A stretch of 64,000 nt of DNA from Plantago ovata (taxonomy: Eukaryota > Streptophyta > Magnoliopsida > Lamiales > Plantaginaceae), in the NCBI GenBank assembly GCA_028274465.1, contig CM051456.1, positions 46,126,870 through 46,190,869 of the forward strand, in the 5' to 3' direction. Of this stretch, positions 11,133 to 22,728 are shown in pieces. The notes under the pieces are model-generated. The model searched no databases and was not told the origin of the DNA. It saw only the letters and a list, made by a program, of their open reading frames with translations. Made by a program: the position numbers and the translations under genes. Every line of letters begins with the position of its first letter. Position 1 is the stretch's first letter.

Positions 11133-11636
11133 ATGGCGCAAGTTCAGGCAGAAACCATTCTCATCGTTGGCAACAATGAAATTAGTCACCACAGAGGTCT
11201 GGCGTGCTACAAAATTATAAACATCGAGAGTCAAATGAAGATGAAGATCAAGTTTGTATGCAAGGAAGACGGGACAATAACATGTACGATGAAACAGAAG
11301 AACATTCATCTCGATCAAGAGGAAGAGACAAAAATTTTGTGGATAAATGCTGCACAACCAATTGATGAGCCATCTATTGATTTCACATCCTACATGAAAG
11401 AGAAGATCATGAGAATAATCCCAACGTGTTCATCCTATCCTCAACTGGTTCTGGATATGATCCTGGATTGATGAAAAAACACATTGAGGTAATTGGTGGT
11501 ACAGTTCATTTTCATAACAACAACCTGGTGGCTTTTGGGTCGCTAAATCACGTGGTGCACTAAATGGCACAGGAAAATCCGTTGAGGTGTATGGCTTTCG
11601 ATTCACTTATGATCATACAGACTGAATCATGATCAT
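11133..11636 (+). pseudogene. Unrecognised small gene, probably frameshifted
   Basis: A 112-codon frame begins MAQVQAETILIVGNNEISHH at an ATG downstream of a good TATA box. Its last residues look out of frame. From about 11415 another frame reads PNVFILSSTGSGYDPG, then KKHIEVIGGTVHFHNNNLVAF, and a third gives SVEVYGFRFTYDH before a stop near 11625. The pieces have ordinary amino-acid composition, so this probably was one protein of about 165 residues. I do not recognise the family. No signal peptide, membrane segment or repeats are visible. It may be a recently broken host gene, or contain sequence errors. Confidence 0.45.
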
Positions 11637-11860
11637 AAGCCTCGACCCCAATAATTGTCAATGTTCTTTGTTTTATATGGTTATATTGATGATGTAATAT
11701 CAATATTAATATAGTTGTTTCAAATATTTTATCTTCTCGGTTCTATGAATACTTATATCCAGAATGCAATTACCTGATGATTAATTTATTTGTGTTTTAT
11801 TTTCGAATAATATTTTTTTTTAATTGAAGTAAGGAAAGTATATAAAAAAAAAATCACAAG

Positions 11861-11936
11861 AGCTGTGGCCAGAGGGAATTGAACCCGGGTGGCATGTACG
11901 ATGAACATCACCACATTCCACTCAGCCACAACTTTT
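11861..11936 (-). ncRNA. tRNA-like unit T5
   Basis: Member of the T1-T6 family with the B-box intact and the A-box side read as CCACTCAGCCACAAC on the plus strand. A run of A on the plus strand before 11855 provides the T-run terminator on the minus strand. Confidence 0.55.
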
Positions 11937-12094
11937 CAATCATTCATTATTGAGAGCACCAAGTATTGGTGTTTGATTTAATATTGAAGAGTTTTTAATT
12001 TTATTTATTAATTAATAAGTTTTTTCCGTAATAATTACTCTCGATTATTAATTATTAAATCAGTGATTAGTCGAATAAATCATTTAATTAAAAA

Positions 12095-12173
12095 AAAAGT
12101 TGTGGCCAGAAGGATTTGAACCTGAGTGGCATATATCATTAACATCACCACATTCCACTCAGCCACAACTTTT
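12095..12173 (-). ncRNA. tRNA-like unit T6
   Basis: Tandem copy of T5, about 236 bp away with the same AT-rich spacer. The outer stem is AAAAGTTGTGGCC with CCACAACTTTT: the C-to-T change on one arm is matched by G-to-A on the other, so pairing is kept. Confidence 0.55.
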
Positions 12174-12283
12174 CATTCGTTAATTATTGACAACATCAAG
12201 TATTGGTGTATGATTTAATATTTTATGCTTTTAATTTTATTTATTAACAATTAAGTGTTTTTGCGTAGCAATTACTCTAGAAT

Positions 12284-12470
12284 TGTTATGGATAATTATA
12301 GGAATGTAACAGGAGTTTACTTTTCTCTCTAGTTTGTTACGTGTATCTCTCTAGGTTGTTACTCTCGAGATATAGTTGAGAGATATTTTCCTACTTGTAT
12401 ATATACTCTCCATGTACTCTTATACTGAGGATGAAGAATAATACATTATTTTTCCCATTATTATTCAACA
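12284..12470 (+). repeat. Short copia LTR
   Basis: It begins TGTTATGG and ends TTCAACA (TGTT/AACA ends) and includes a transcript-like tail (CTCTTATACTGAGGATG). Immediately after it CGTTATGAGCACGAC resembles the CGTTATCAGCACG sequence that follows the 5' LTR of many plant copia elements. I do not find a second copy of the LTR in the window. Confidence 0.6.
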
Positions 12471-12832
12471 CGTTATGAGCACGACTCTTCTAAGTGTTCT
12501 ACCTTCTTCACTAATTCTTCCGTCCACCATACATAATTCCGATCAAATATTAATCTGCCGACCATCTTAAATCCATACATACGCCATCATCAGATTCATC
12601 TTAGTGTGCTCACATACCACCCGTTATACCCAATGCAAAATCCCTAAATCCACTCCTATTTCCATCTCAAACTCTTCCATCAATTCAAATCAATTATAAG
12701 AATCTATATGTCCATCAGTTTTCACTCACCCATCGCCTCCAGATCAGCCACCATATCTACAGAAACCAGTGCCACGACAAAGTACCAAACAGAGTCGGGA
12801 TTACAGTGGTCTCTATGAGAATACCGAATCGG

Positions 12833-13055
12833 AGGCAGCGCGTAGGATTATGGAGAACCACTGTGTTGGGAAGAAGATCGTCAAAGCGATAGTTGCTTAC
12901 GATACCAAAGTCATCGACGGTGTATCCCCGGCGGACTTCTAGGCGGCGCTTATTGGCAAAACTATCGTCAGCGCTCGTCTGATTTGCTCCGATGGTGGTT
13001 TGCTCTGGTCCCGGATTTCGTCGCCAGATTCAGAGTGTTTTGGGAAGTTGAATAA
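12833..13055 (+). pseudogene. Fragment of formamidopyrimidine-DNA glycosylase (FPG-like)
   Basis: The frame from 12833 reads EAARRIMENHCVGKKIVKAI, then DTKVIDGVSPADF and ALIGKTIVSAR. This matches the start of plant FPG1-type Fapy-DNA glycosylase (PEVEAARR...GKKI...KVIxGxSPxDF...LGKTIxSARRKGKNL). The N-terminal MPELPEV catalytic start is not kept: upstream reads ATACCGAATCGG. A TAG at 12942-12944 stands where the family has glutamine. Homology fades after about 12980. The rest of the gene is missing and intron-like sequence follows. It lies just after a copia LTR, so a retroelement has probably carried one exon of the repair gene. It is not functional. Confidence 0.75.
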
Positions 13056-15322
13056 GATGTACTGATGTATGTTCTCGTTTTCTTTTTCTTTTTGCCTCTT
13101 GCGAGTTTACAACTTACAGGCACGAGCTTCTTACCCCCTGCTTATGATTCAATTTTAATTGTTTTGAGATATGTGTATTCGAATTTCTTGATTGAATTGA
13201 AAATTGTTAAGATGGTTGTTTTGCTGAGTATTTGTACGAATTCGGCTATTAATTATAGAACTTATTGTTTGAATTGAGAATTGCTAATGTTCCTGTTTAT
13301 GATTCAATCATGGTGTTTGATGATTTAGCAAGCAAATGTGATTGTGTTAATTGGTACTGTAATTTATTATATGCAACTTGGAAATGGTGGGCACAGAATT
13401 GAATTGATTACTGTTTTTTTATTTACATAAAAAAATGCATGAGAATCTGATTGGCACCGTCTAGTAGTAGTATTTGATATTAGAAGAAAAGAACATTCAA
13501 ATATGTTTACCAAAATTTTGCTCTGTATCTGAAGTTCATTCTTCAATTGGTTCCTCAATACTCTCCGCAGTAATTTATTGATTACTGTTGTACTTTTGTG
13601 AAACTAAGTCTTTTAGGTCTAGTATTACCAGTAAAGTTAGGCCATCCAATTATGTTTCAGAAGAATATATGTGGAGATGCAACCATGCTTATCTTCAACC
13701 CCAGTTATATATTTGATATATGCGACATGATTGCAATCTAATTTAGATATGAGTATACTAGCGCCTATGACATGTTTTTCCTTTCATGCACTACTGAACA
13801 TGGCAAGTTGCAAGCTTGTAGGGTACTGATTTACTAGATTGTTCTATATACTATATGTAATATATGTGCATCTACGTAGTCATATATGTACACATTGATT
13901 CCATGGTATGTGTAGCAGGCAGACCTCATGTGCTATGAAATATGCATGTGTGTTGTGTTTAATTGGCATGTGCTAATTACATGGACTTGGTAACTTTTAT
14001 CTATGATTTATGATATGTATGAGTGGATGATCATTTTCATGTTATGCTTAAACTAGAGCATTTTTTTTATATAGTCCACTGTAATTAAGATATCAAGTAA
14101 ATTCATGATGATATTGTTTAAATTAATCACTGATATCAATTACATTTACTAACACATATTTCTACTACAACTTTATGCACATGTACATGATGAATTTTTC
14201 AAGTATTGATACATATGGCGATTGATGAAACTCTAAGCACATTAATTCAATGGAGCCTGATAAATGCCCTGATTTATGCTCCCCTGTGCATCATCGGAGC
14301 AATGAGATAGATCATTCCCACATGAGTCTCATCAAAGGATAAGTTATATTAATTACTCTATTGTATTTTCATTCAAGTAATTATATTGAAATCTTGATTC
14401 TATCTAACCATTTGGGTTCCTTTGATTGTTAGCTGCAAATTTATGGTACTCCAATCCCTGAAGTGATTGGTATACTTAACAATCAAAATTGTTGCAAGAT
14501 ACACTTTTAATAATAATGTAAATTTGGTCCATTATTGGAAATAAGACATCAAATAAATATAGCACCTGAAGTTGCTATGGCATATGGATGTGAAAAGGAT
14601 ATTATATGGATACATAAATCATATTTCTCCAATCCTTGAAGTGATTGGATATATAAACCATAAAGGGGTTTGCGATAAATACTATTGATACTTTAGAAAT
14701 TTTAAAATATCTTATGTATGGTTGTGTTTTGTGATCATTAAAAAGGACCTAGGAAACCAACAATGATTAGTTGGCTAATATGTACCTCATGTGCATCAAT
14801 GATTTTGTATGTACCTCATGTACATCGACGATTTTTTTTAATCAAGTATCTGAGTTGCCACTTAGAGTTCATGCCAGTAGCCATGAATATTGAATTTGAA
14901 AAGTAATAAAAAATAGGCTCTACACATCACTAGACGTATATTATAAAAGCATGAACAATGATATCATGCAAAACATGGATAAATCTCACCAACCTGAAGT
15001 TGTTATCGATATGAGATGTGAGAACATATTGTTTGGTGCTTCATGAAAATATTTGTAAGCCCATGGAAGTATCTTATTATCACGAGACCAAATAATTAAT
15101 ATATTTGATTGCATCACACTCAATGAGATAACGCTAAAGCTATCTCCATTGCCTCACGGAATGTGACTATTTTGAGATATATATACACATTCCCTCGATC
15201 AAGTGAATGCGAATATTTTAAACTATATCATGTATCCATTCCCTGAAGTGAATGTGTGAAACTATCTCCATTCCCATAAATGAGTGTGAGCACTTGAACA
15301 TTATACATATGTTGGTCCTTAA

Positions 15323-16925
15323 TGTTAGGAAACTTGTAATTTTGATGAGCAATTAACCATGCTAAATTAAGGAAAGTCCAGTAACTAGTACTCTTAAGGT
15401 CCATAGGAATTTAGAATTTTAAGGACATTGTAAAAGAGGAATGTTTGCTGAAGACTTAGAATAGGTGCTAGATAGGTTGGTTTTTAAGCTTATGATGTAT
15501 CTTGTTTTCTGAAAAGAAAATAACCTATTGACGCATTTGTTGACGATGTACTTTGTTTTTACAAACAAACTAATGAAGCATTTAGAACCGCTCAGAATCT
15601 TGAAGAATTTTGAAGATCTGAAGACTTGAAGATTTCGAAGATCTGAATACTAGAAGATTTCTGAAGACTGGAATTTATAAAGGCACATGTTGCTCAGAAA
15701 GTGGAAACTTCAGCAACAGCATTGCATAAGTGAAAATCTGAAAGACAGAGTAGGTTGTGCTTGCTGAAACTGAGACTGACCACTTGATGATGGAACATAT
15801 GTGACCTCTTGCTGAAAGTACTTGTATTTGCGCTCCAATGTTACTGTTTGAATTCTATTCAAATAAGCATTAAATGCAAAGCTCGCACGCGAAGGACATG
15901 AAGACTAGAAGACAAACAAGGACGCTGCTGAAAGTACAAAAGCAAGATAGTGACATCTTAAGGATTAAAAGCCTTGGAATTTAAAATTCAAACGGCTCCT
16001 TATTTTCACTATAAATAGAGGTCATCCGGCAAAGAGTTGAAGTGTGTCAACAACGTGATCAAACTCTCACTTGTGCTTAAAACTCACATACCTTCAAATA
16101 CTCTTACTGCCATTGATCCGTTCCAAGACTTAAAGCTTGAAAAAGCTACTTGTGAAGAAGTAGAATTTACATGACTAATAAATTAGTTAAGTGTTCTTTC
16201 TTTCTTTCGAACAAGAACAAGTTTTGACACCAGAAACAATCAAACTTGTTTACTGCAAAGTATTCAAAGTTTTGTTTCTTAGATTACTTGTTGTAACTGA
16301 ATAAGTTATAATTAAGTTTTCTCACCCCAAACCTCTCTAACTGAAAATACACCCTTTCAGGCGTGATATTCAGGGGGAACTTAATCGAGCATAGTTTTGC
16401 TGATTAAAAGTACCAAGTTTGGTTGAGAACAAGGTTGCGTTCTCTAGATTAGGTTGTAGACGAAGCAAGTGTGTTTTGGTTTCTGTTTGAATCGCTCTAG
16501 ATAGGTGTTGTAAGGAACCTCAATCTTATCTTAGTGGATTCAGTCCTAGAAAGGACAAAGTGGATTAGTTGAGAGATTACGCCACTCTCAGATACCACTA
16601 TAAAAAGTGTTTGTGTGATTTACTTACTGTATTTAGTTTTCAGCAAATCATATATTTCTGTACACAGTCACTCACATCACTAGCTGAAACCTTTATTTGC
16701 TGAAAAAAAAAGCACTTATTGTATCAAAGACTTCCGCTCTCTGATTTTAAGTATCAGCAAACCTAGTTACTGCAACGTAACTTGCGCTTGCTGAGAAACT
16801 GAAGTATCAGCAAACTCATTACTGAAAAGTAATAAGCACTTGCTGAGAAAGTTTTAAACGACGAAAGTTTGAAAAGACTATTCACCCCCCCTCTAGTCTT
16901 TTCTTGTTGTTTAAAGGGACCAACA
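15323..16925 (+). repeat. 5' LTR of the reduced Sirevirus-like element
   Basis: It starts TGTTAGGAAACTTG and ends GGGACCAACA. It contains TATAAATAGAGG near 16010, a plausible promoter TATA box. It is homologous to the LTR at 38744-40299. Confidence 0.9.
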
Positions 16926-17348
16926 AGTGGTATCAGAGCTGGAGGTTCTTTAACCTTCAACACTGAACCTAGATCCCCTTAGGTGCTTTCCGTAAATCAC
17001 TCTCACTTGATCAGTTTGGTAGTGCTTTGCTGACAGGATGTCTTTAGGAGATGCTCCCTTGCTGAAGCTGGAAAATTACGAAAAGTGGCGAAACAACATG
17101 ATGCTACATCTTGAGGCCATGAAGTTGGATCTGTATAGAAGAAAGATTATGCTAGCCATATCTACGAACACTATCAGCAATGAAGCTTTTGACTCTTATT
17201 GGTTTTTGATTATGCAATTTACTTATGCTTACTGTTTAATTATTCAAGTATGCTTGCATTAATCAACTAATTTATTCAACATCAGAAACCTCTAAAAGGG
17301 TAACAATTAATTTAGCCATGGATTGCTAACATCAAAAAGGGGGAAATT

Positions 17349-18955
17349 TGTTAGGAAACTTGTAATTTTGATGAGCAATTAACCATGCTAAATTAAGGAA
17401 AGTCCAGTAACTAGTACTCTTAAGGTCCATAGGAATTTAGAATTTTAAGGACATTGTAAAAGAGGAACGTTTGCTGAAGACTTAGAATAGGTGCTAGATA
17501 GGTTGGCTTTTAATCTTATGATGTATCTTGTTTTCTGAAAAGAAAATAACCTATTGAAGCATTTGCTGACGATGTACTTTGTTTTTACAAACAAACTATT
17601 GAAGCATTTAGAACCGCTCAGAATCTTGAAGAATTTTGAAGATCTGAAAACTTGAAGATTTCGAAGATCTGAAGACTAGAAGATTTCTGAAGACTGGTAT
17701 CTACAAAGGCACATGTTGCTCAGAAAGTGGAAACTTCAGCAACAGCATTGCATAAGTGAAAATCTGAAAGACAGAGTAGGTTGTGCTTGCTGAAACTGAG
17801 ACTGGCCACTTGCTGATGGAACATATGTGACCTCTTGCTGAAAGTACTTGTATTTGCGCTCCAATAATACTGTTTGAATTCTATTCAAATAAGCATTAAA
17901 TGCAAAGCTCACACGCGAAGGACATGAAGACTAGAAGACAAACAAGGACGCTGCTGAAAGTACAAAAGCAAGATAGTGACATCTTAAGGATCAAAAGCCT
18001 TGGAATTTAAAATTCATACGGATCCTTATTTTCACTATAAATAGAGGTCATCCGGCAAAGAGTTGAAGTGTGTCAACAACGTGATCAAACTCTCACTTGT
18101 GCTTAAAACTCACATACCTTCAAATACTCTTACTGCCATTGATCCGTTCCAAGACTTAAAACTTGAAAAAGCTACTTGTGAAGAAGTAGAATTTACACGA
18201 CTAAGAAATTAGTTAAGTGTTCTTTCTTTCTTTCGAACAAGAACAAGTCTTGACACCAGAAACAATCAAACTTGTTTACTGCAAAGTATTCAATGTTTTG
18301 TTTCTTAGATTACTTATTGTAACTGAATAAGTTATCATTAAGTTTTCTCACCCCAAACCTCTCTAACTGAAAATACACCCTTTCAGGCGTGATATTCAGG
18401 GGGAACTTAATCGAGTATAGTTTTGCTGATTAAAAGTACCAGGTTTGGTTGAGAACAAGGTTGCGTTCTCTAGATTAGGTTGGAGACGAAGCAAGTGTGC
18501 TTTGGTTTCTGTTTGAATCGCTCTAGATAGGTGTTGTAAGGAACCTCAATCTTATCTTAGTGGATTCAGTCCTAGAAAGGACAAAGTGGATTAGTTGAGA
18601 GATTACGCCACTCTCAGATACCACTATAAAAAGTGTTTGTGTGATTTACTTACTGTATTTAGTTTTCAGCAAATCATATATTTTGTACACAGTCACTCAC
18701 ATCACTTGCTGAAACCTTTATTTGCTGAAAAAAAATCACTTATTGTATCAAAGACTTCCGCTCTCTGATTTTAAGTATCAGCAAACCTAGTTACTGCAAA
18801 GTAACTTGCGCTTGCTGAGAAAGTTAAGTATCAGCAAACTCATTACTGAAAAGTAATAAGCACTTGCTGAGAAAGTTTTAAACGACAAAAGTTTGAAAAG
18901 ACTATTCAACTCCCCCCCCCCTCTAGTCTTTTCTTGTTGTTTAAAGGGACCAACA
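17349..18955 (+). repeat. 3' LTR of the reduced Sirevirus-like element
   Basis: Almost identical to the 5' LTR, with the same ends, and followed by the target duplication CTTAA. Confidence 0.9.
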
Positions 18956-20765
18956 CTTAATTATGTTACCAATAAATATCATTGATCATGCACATTGTAA
19001 CAAATGTGTACAGAGTAACAAATGATGTTCTTAACATTGTTACTTGGACCATGTTACCTCATGCATTTGATAACCAACATTCTATCCAAGAAATGTGTAA
19101 ATTATAATTCCATGGAAGTAAGCGTGAAGAGCACAAGAAATTATTTCAAAGAAATTTGTGCTAATGCTAACAAGAGCACACATTTGAGTCACTTCATCAT
19201 GAAGTTCGAGATTACTAGTCTTGCCAATATAAAGTTGACAATGATTATCATTGTTCACATCATTCTGGCCTGATTCAATTATTAATGTTTGTTATATTTA
19301 ACCAACAAGAAGTTGGTATGTGAACGAATAACAAAGTTCATATGATGTGGCACGCATGGCCATCTATGCATGACCTTTATATAAGGAACCTGAAGTTTTA
19401 TTTAAGAATTATTATGTGCTGAAAAGCTTTCTCATGTCACAGTTAAATTATATTTATGGCAAGACATGACATTGAGATTAAGCATGTTAAATAGAGATTT
19501 TGGATAATGAGCAAAGTTGCACACTTAAAGTGATGTGGCTAGAAGTCCACTAAATAATTGATATACTGCAACTGAGTTTATTGCTCAAATTAGTGATCTC
19601 CTACTGGGGCAAATTTAATTTTCAGCACGCAGAAAACCAACTGCTAGAGTTATACACTCCCATGGTTATATATTTTTCTATTGAAAAGAACTCATATATG
19701 AAGCCTATTTAAACAAAAGTATGAGTATATAAGTATCTAAGTTGGGCATGATTATTTATATGTGCCCCCAATAAAGCTAATTCTATGGATTAGTTTTTCC
19801 CAACTTAGGGGAGGAAGTACATGATAAGATGATAAAAACAAATTCATAGAGTGAATTGATCCCTATATATATATATCTGAGAGTTCAAACTTGAACTAAA
19901 AATAGAATGCAATTTCAGCCTCATGTTACTAGCTATTTCAATAGTTCAAACATGAAATTATATAATTTGAATGTGGACAACTATGACCCTATTTGTGGCA
20001 TACCGAGCTACATATCAGTTATATATATGACATTTGTTAAGAATTGAATATCTTGCCGATTGTGATTCATGCATCGGAAGTGCAACATTTATATGTGGTT
20101 CCATCATTACAAAAATAATGGCAAGAAATGCAGTTGGTACTCTCTAGAGTAAAATAGGCATATACAAGCGATGCCCATATATTGAGATATCTGAAATAAT
20201 AATAGATGGCCTATAGACATGGAAATGGTACCTGCATAATACATATTCAGATATCCACGATCAGTACTAAATCAAATAAAGAGATTTGATTATTGAATAT
20301 ACCGGTATATACATGGAACCGAGAAATTTGAAGAGCATATGCGAAAGTCAATTGATATGGATGATTAAACATGTAAAAGGGATCTTACATGAAAAATCCA
20401 TTTAATGTCGACAAAATGATTATAGAGCTCATGGACCTGATGTCCATTCGATTGATGAAATTCAAAATTTTATATACGGTACTGTTGCATTATCGAGTAA
20501 AATTTCATGTGCATCTAGATACTAAGTTTCTCATCATGCATATTATTTTTATTGCAATAGCATTTACATATTCTTACTTATTGTAGTTGTTTTAGGTATC
20601 ATATTGCATACATACATATTATCATATGATTTGCTCAAAGCATACATACATATATATTTCGCTCACGGTGTGGTGAGATTCATAGTATAATGAATTGTTT
20701 TATTCGTTAGCACTGATTTTAACGGTATGTGGTAATACTAATTAATCATTTCTTATTTTACGTAA

Positions 20766-21374
20766 CATGTATTGTTTTGGGCATATGTTCAATCAGGGTT
20801 TCTTCTATGTGAGGTTTGATCTTGCATCCGTCCAGAATGAAGAACTAGCAACTCCAGATTTCTACTACATGATGTTAATCGTAAGTGACATTTATTTGTT
20901 CATACCACTGTTTTAAATATTTATTTTCTAAACCTGTTTACTAATATTATTTGATTTTATATTGGAGATGGATTTTTTCCAGTATGAGATCTTCCATAGG
21001 GTCGAAGAATTGTTGCGAATTCTAACCGAAGCATCACATCCAATGGCCAAATATTTATCATGGATAGTTAAAATGTTGTATGGTGATGAACAAATTCGAC
21101 AACATGGTTTACGTCTCTTCAAAGAGATTGCAACAATGCCAAGACGGTTGTCCCGTTTGAAGATTTATAGAAAATATTTATTAGGCCAGCTTCGCGATTT
21201 AAATCGTGGTATCTTTTCTTTGGATTTCAATATTCCAAGATTTTGCAACGATGATCATATCGTGGGGATGGATGATATATAGATGACGGCTTGTGTTTTA
21301 GTTGTTTGACAGACCATGAAGTATTATGCTATAGTCGTGCTTATGAATTTCATACGGCTATAGATGAGATTTAA
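20766..21374 (+). pseudogene. F-box At2g35280-like paralog C (broken)
   Basis: Exon 2 (20766-20880, 115 bp, the same length as in paralog B) encodes FNQGFFYVRFDLASVQNEEL and ends at a good GTAAGT donor. The base pair before it is AA where an AG acceptor is expected. Exon 3 (20968-21374) encodes FQYEIFHRVEELLRILTEAS and IRQHGLRLFKEIATMPRRL. The frame then shifts near 21270, and the terminal cysteine motif CFSCLTDHEVLCY is found in another frame up to the stop at 21374. Exon 1 with the F-box is not recognisable, perhaps displaced by the copia debris upstream. Three independent defects make it a pseudogene. Confidence 0.75.
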
Positions 21375-21525
21375 TTCATCGAATCGATGTATAACTCATT
21401 TTTTCTTATATCGATTATCTACGATTATTAAAGTTTATTTTTCTTTTTTCTTTTTTCTTTCGTGTTATGTGTTTTTATTTTTTTACTTTTATAAAACAGA
21501 TTTGATGATATAATTTTGACATAAT

Positions 21526-22728
21526 TGATGAACTGGAATTTGTTAGATTCAATTAATCAAATAAATTTGTTTTTAGCCAAAGGCAATTCACAATTACAAC
21601 GAAAACCGTAGTGTAGCAGTAAAATAACCTCGAGTGTAGATCTCTAAGGACTATAACTAGCTTAATCTAATTTAACTTAAACTATAAACTCAACAAACGA
21701 CTTAGCACATAATTTTCTTATCAAAGATAATGGAAGTTAGTGATAGTATGATCATTCAAAGCATAGTAGGTTAATAATCATGCATGAAGTACCCGATCGT
21801 TTTGCATAGAAATCTAAGATCATGAATTGTCCAATGTGTTCCGTTTAATTCAACACTACGAAGATAGAGGGCTTAGATAGATCAAAGAAATAAAGCAATA
21901 ACTCAAAGTCTGATTCGCGTTACAACCATCATGCATAATTAAGAATCCTACCTAAGAAATCACATACTATCACCAACAATAGATTTAGCTACTCATAGAT
22001 GTCATGCAATCAACAGAAATCAAAGCAAGATTGAATGAAAACATATTGAAAGATATAAATATAAATAGAAAAATCGTTAGATACAATGTTACCGACGAAG
22101 GTTGTCAATCTCCGAAGAATTGCGAACTCACAAGCAAGATAATCCTCCAATTGATAAGAAAAATAATCTCCTATGCTAAGAATTCCCAGAACAGACTCTG
22201 GAGAATTACTATCTAAAACTATGTGAAAAGGTATGACAAAAGGTCTGAGAAAGTATGAAAAACGTAGAAACAGAAGCAACTATATATAGGAGTTCGGACG
22301 GCCTGGGGCAAGTCGCCCCAGGCACCGGGCGAACAGCCTGGTGTGGGGCGAACCGCCCCACATCCCGGGCGAACCGCCCGGGAGCGCCAGTTGGGGGAAA
22401 CGCGTTTTTGACGCGTTTTTGATCTTCTTTTCCTTTTCGGACTCGGAATTTGCCTTCTTGTAACCATTGAGCCTTGAAACTCAACCCCTAGACCTCAAAT
22501 CTCGTCTGGAACCTTCTAGACACACCATGGATGACCACGAAACACCGATTCTTCGTTCTCTTCAATATAATTGCCCGGAAAATCACGTTTTTCACCTAAA
22601 ACCTGAAAAATGCAAACTAAAGGTGACACTATTCTAATAAAATACACTACAATATAGCTAAATTAACATAGAGGATAATTAAATAGGTGAAAAAGACTCG
22701 AATGAAGGTGTAAAATACACGTTCATCA
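21526..22728 (-). repeat. 3' LTR of the pol-less Athila-like element
   Basis: Ends TGATGAAC and GTTCATCA. Contains a cluster of GGGCGAACCGCCC-type palindromes at about 22300-22385. Confidence 0.9.

Larger units (their letters stand above)
15323..18955 (+). mobile_element. Reduced Sirevirus-like copia element
   Basis: Two long, nearly identical LTRs (15323-16925 and 17349-18955) enclose only about 420 bp. Ends are TGTTAGG...CCAACA. The 5-bp repeat CTTAA flanks the whole unit (15318-15322 and 18956-18960). A Met-tRNA primer-binding site TGGTATCAGAGC lies at 16928-16939 and a purine tract AAAAAGGGGGAAATT just before the second LTR. The internal part keeps only the start of gag (MSLGDAPLLKLENYEKW), the same start as in the large copy at 38.7 kb. 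Ends and priming sites look whole but pol is absent, so it could move only with help from another copy. By eye the LTRs differ at very few sites, so insertion was recent. Confidence 0.9.
12471..20650 (+). mobile_element. Decayed Ty1/copia region with gene capture
   Basis: Downstream of the short LTR lies about 4.5 kb of non-coding sequence including a captured gene fragment, then copia-like debris on both sides of a younger element. Around 19740-19830 the words TATGTGCCCCCAATAAAGC and CCCAACTTAGGGGAGG recall the copia integrase C-terminal region (P.I.YL...FPxLGG). No complete domain remains, the copy is heavily broken and looks old. The right boundary is uncertain. The region may include more than one element. 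Confidence 0.4.

Noticed and set aside
19000-20650. A host gene between the reduced copia element and paralog C
   Set aside because: Only scattered copia-like words and no continuous frame; better explained as old retroelement debris.
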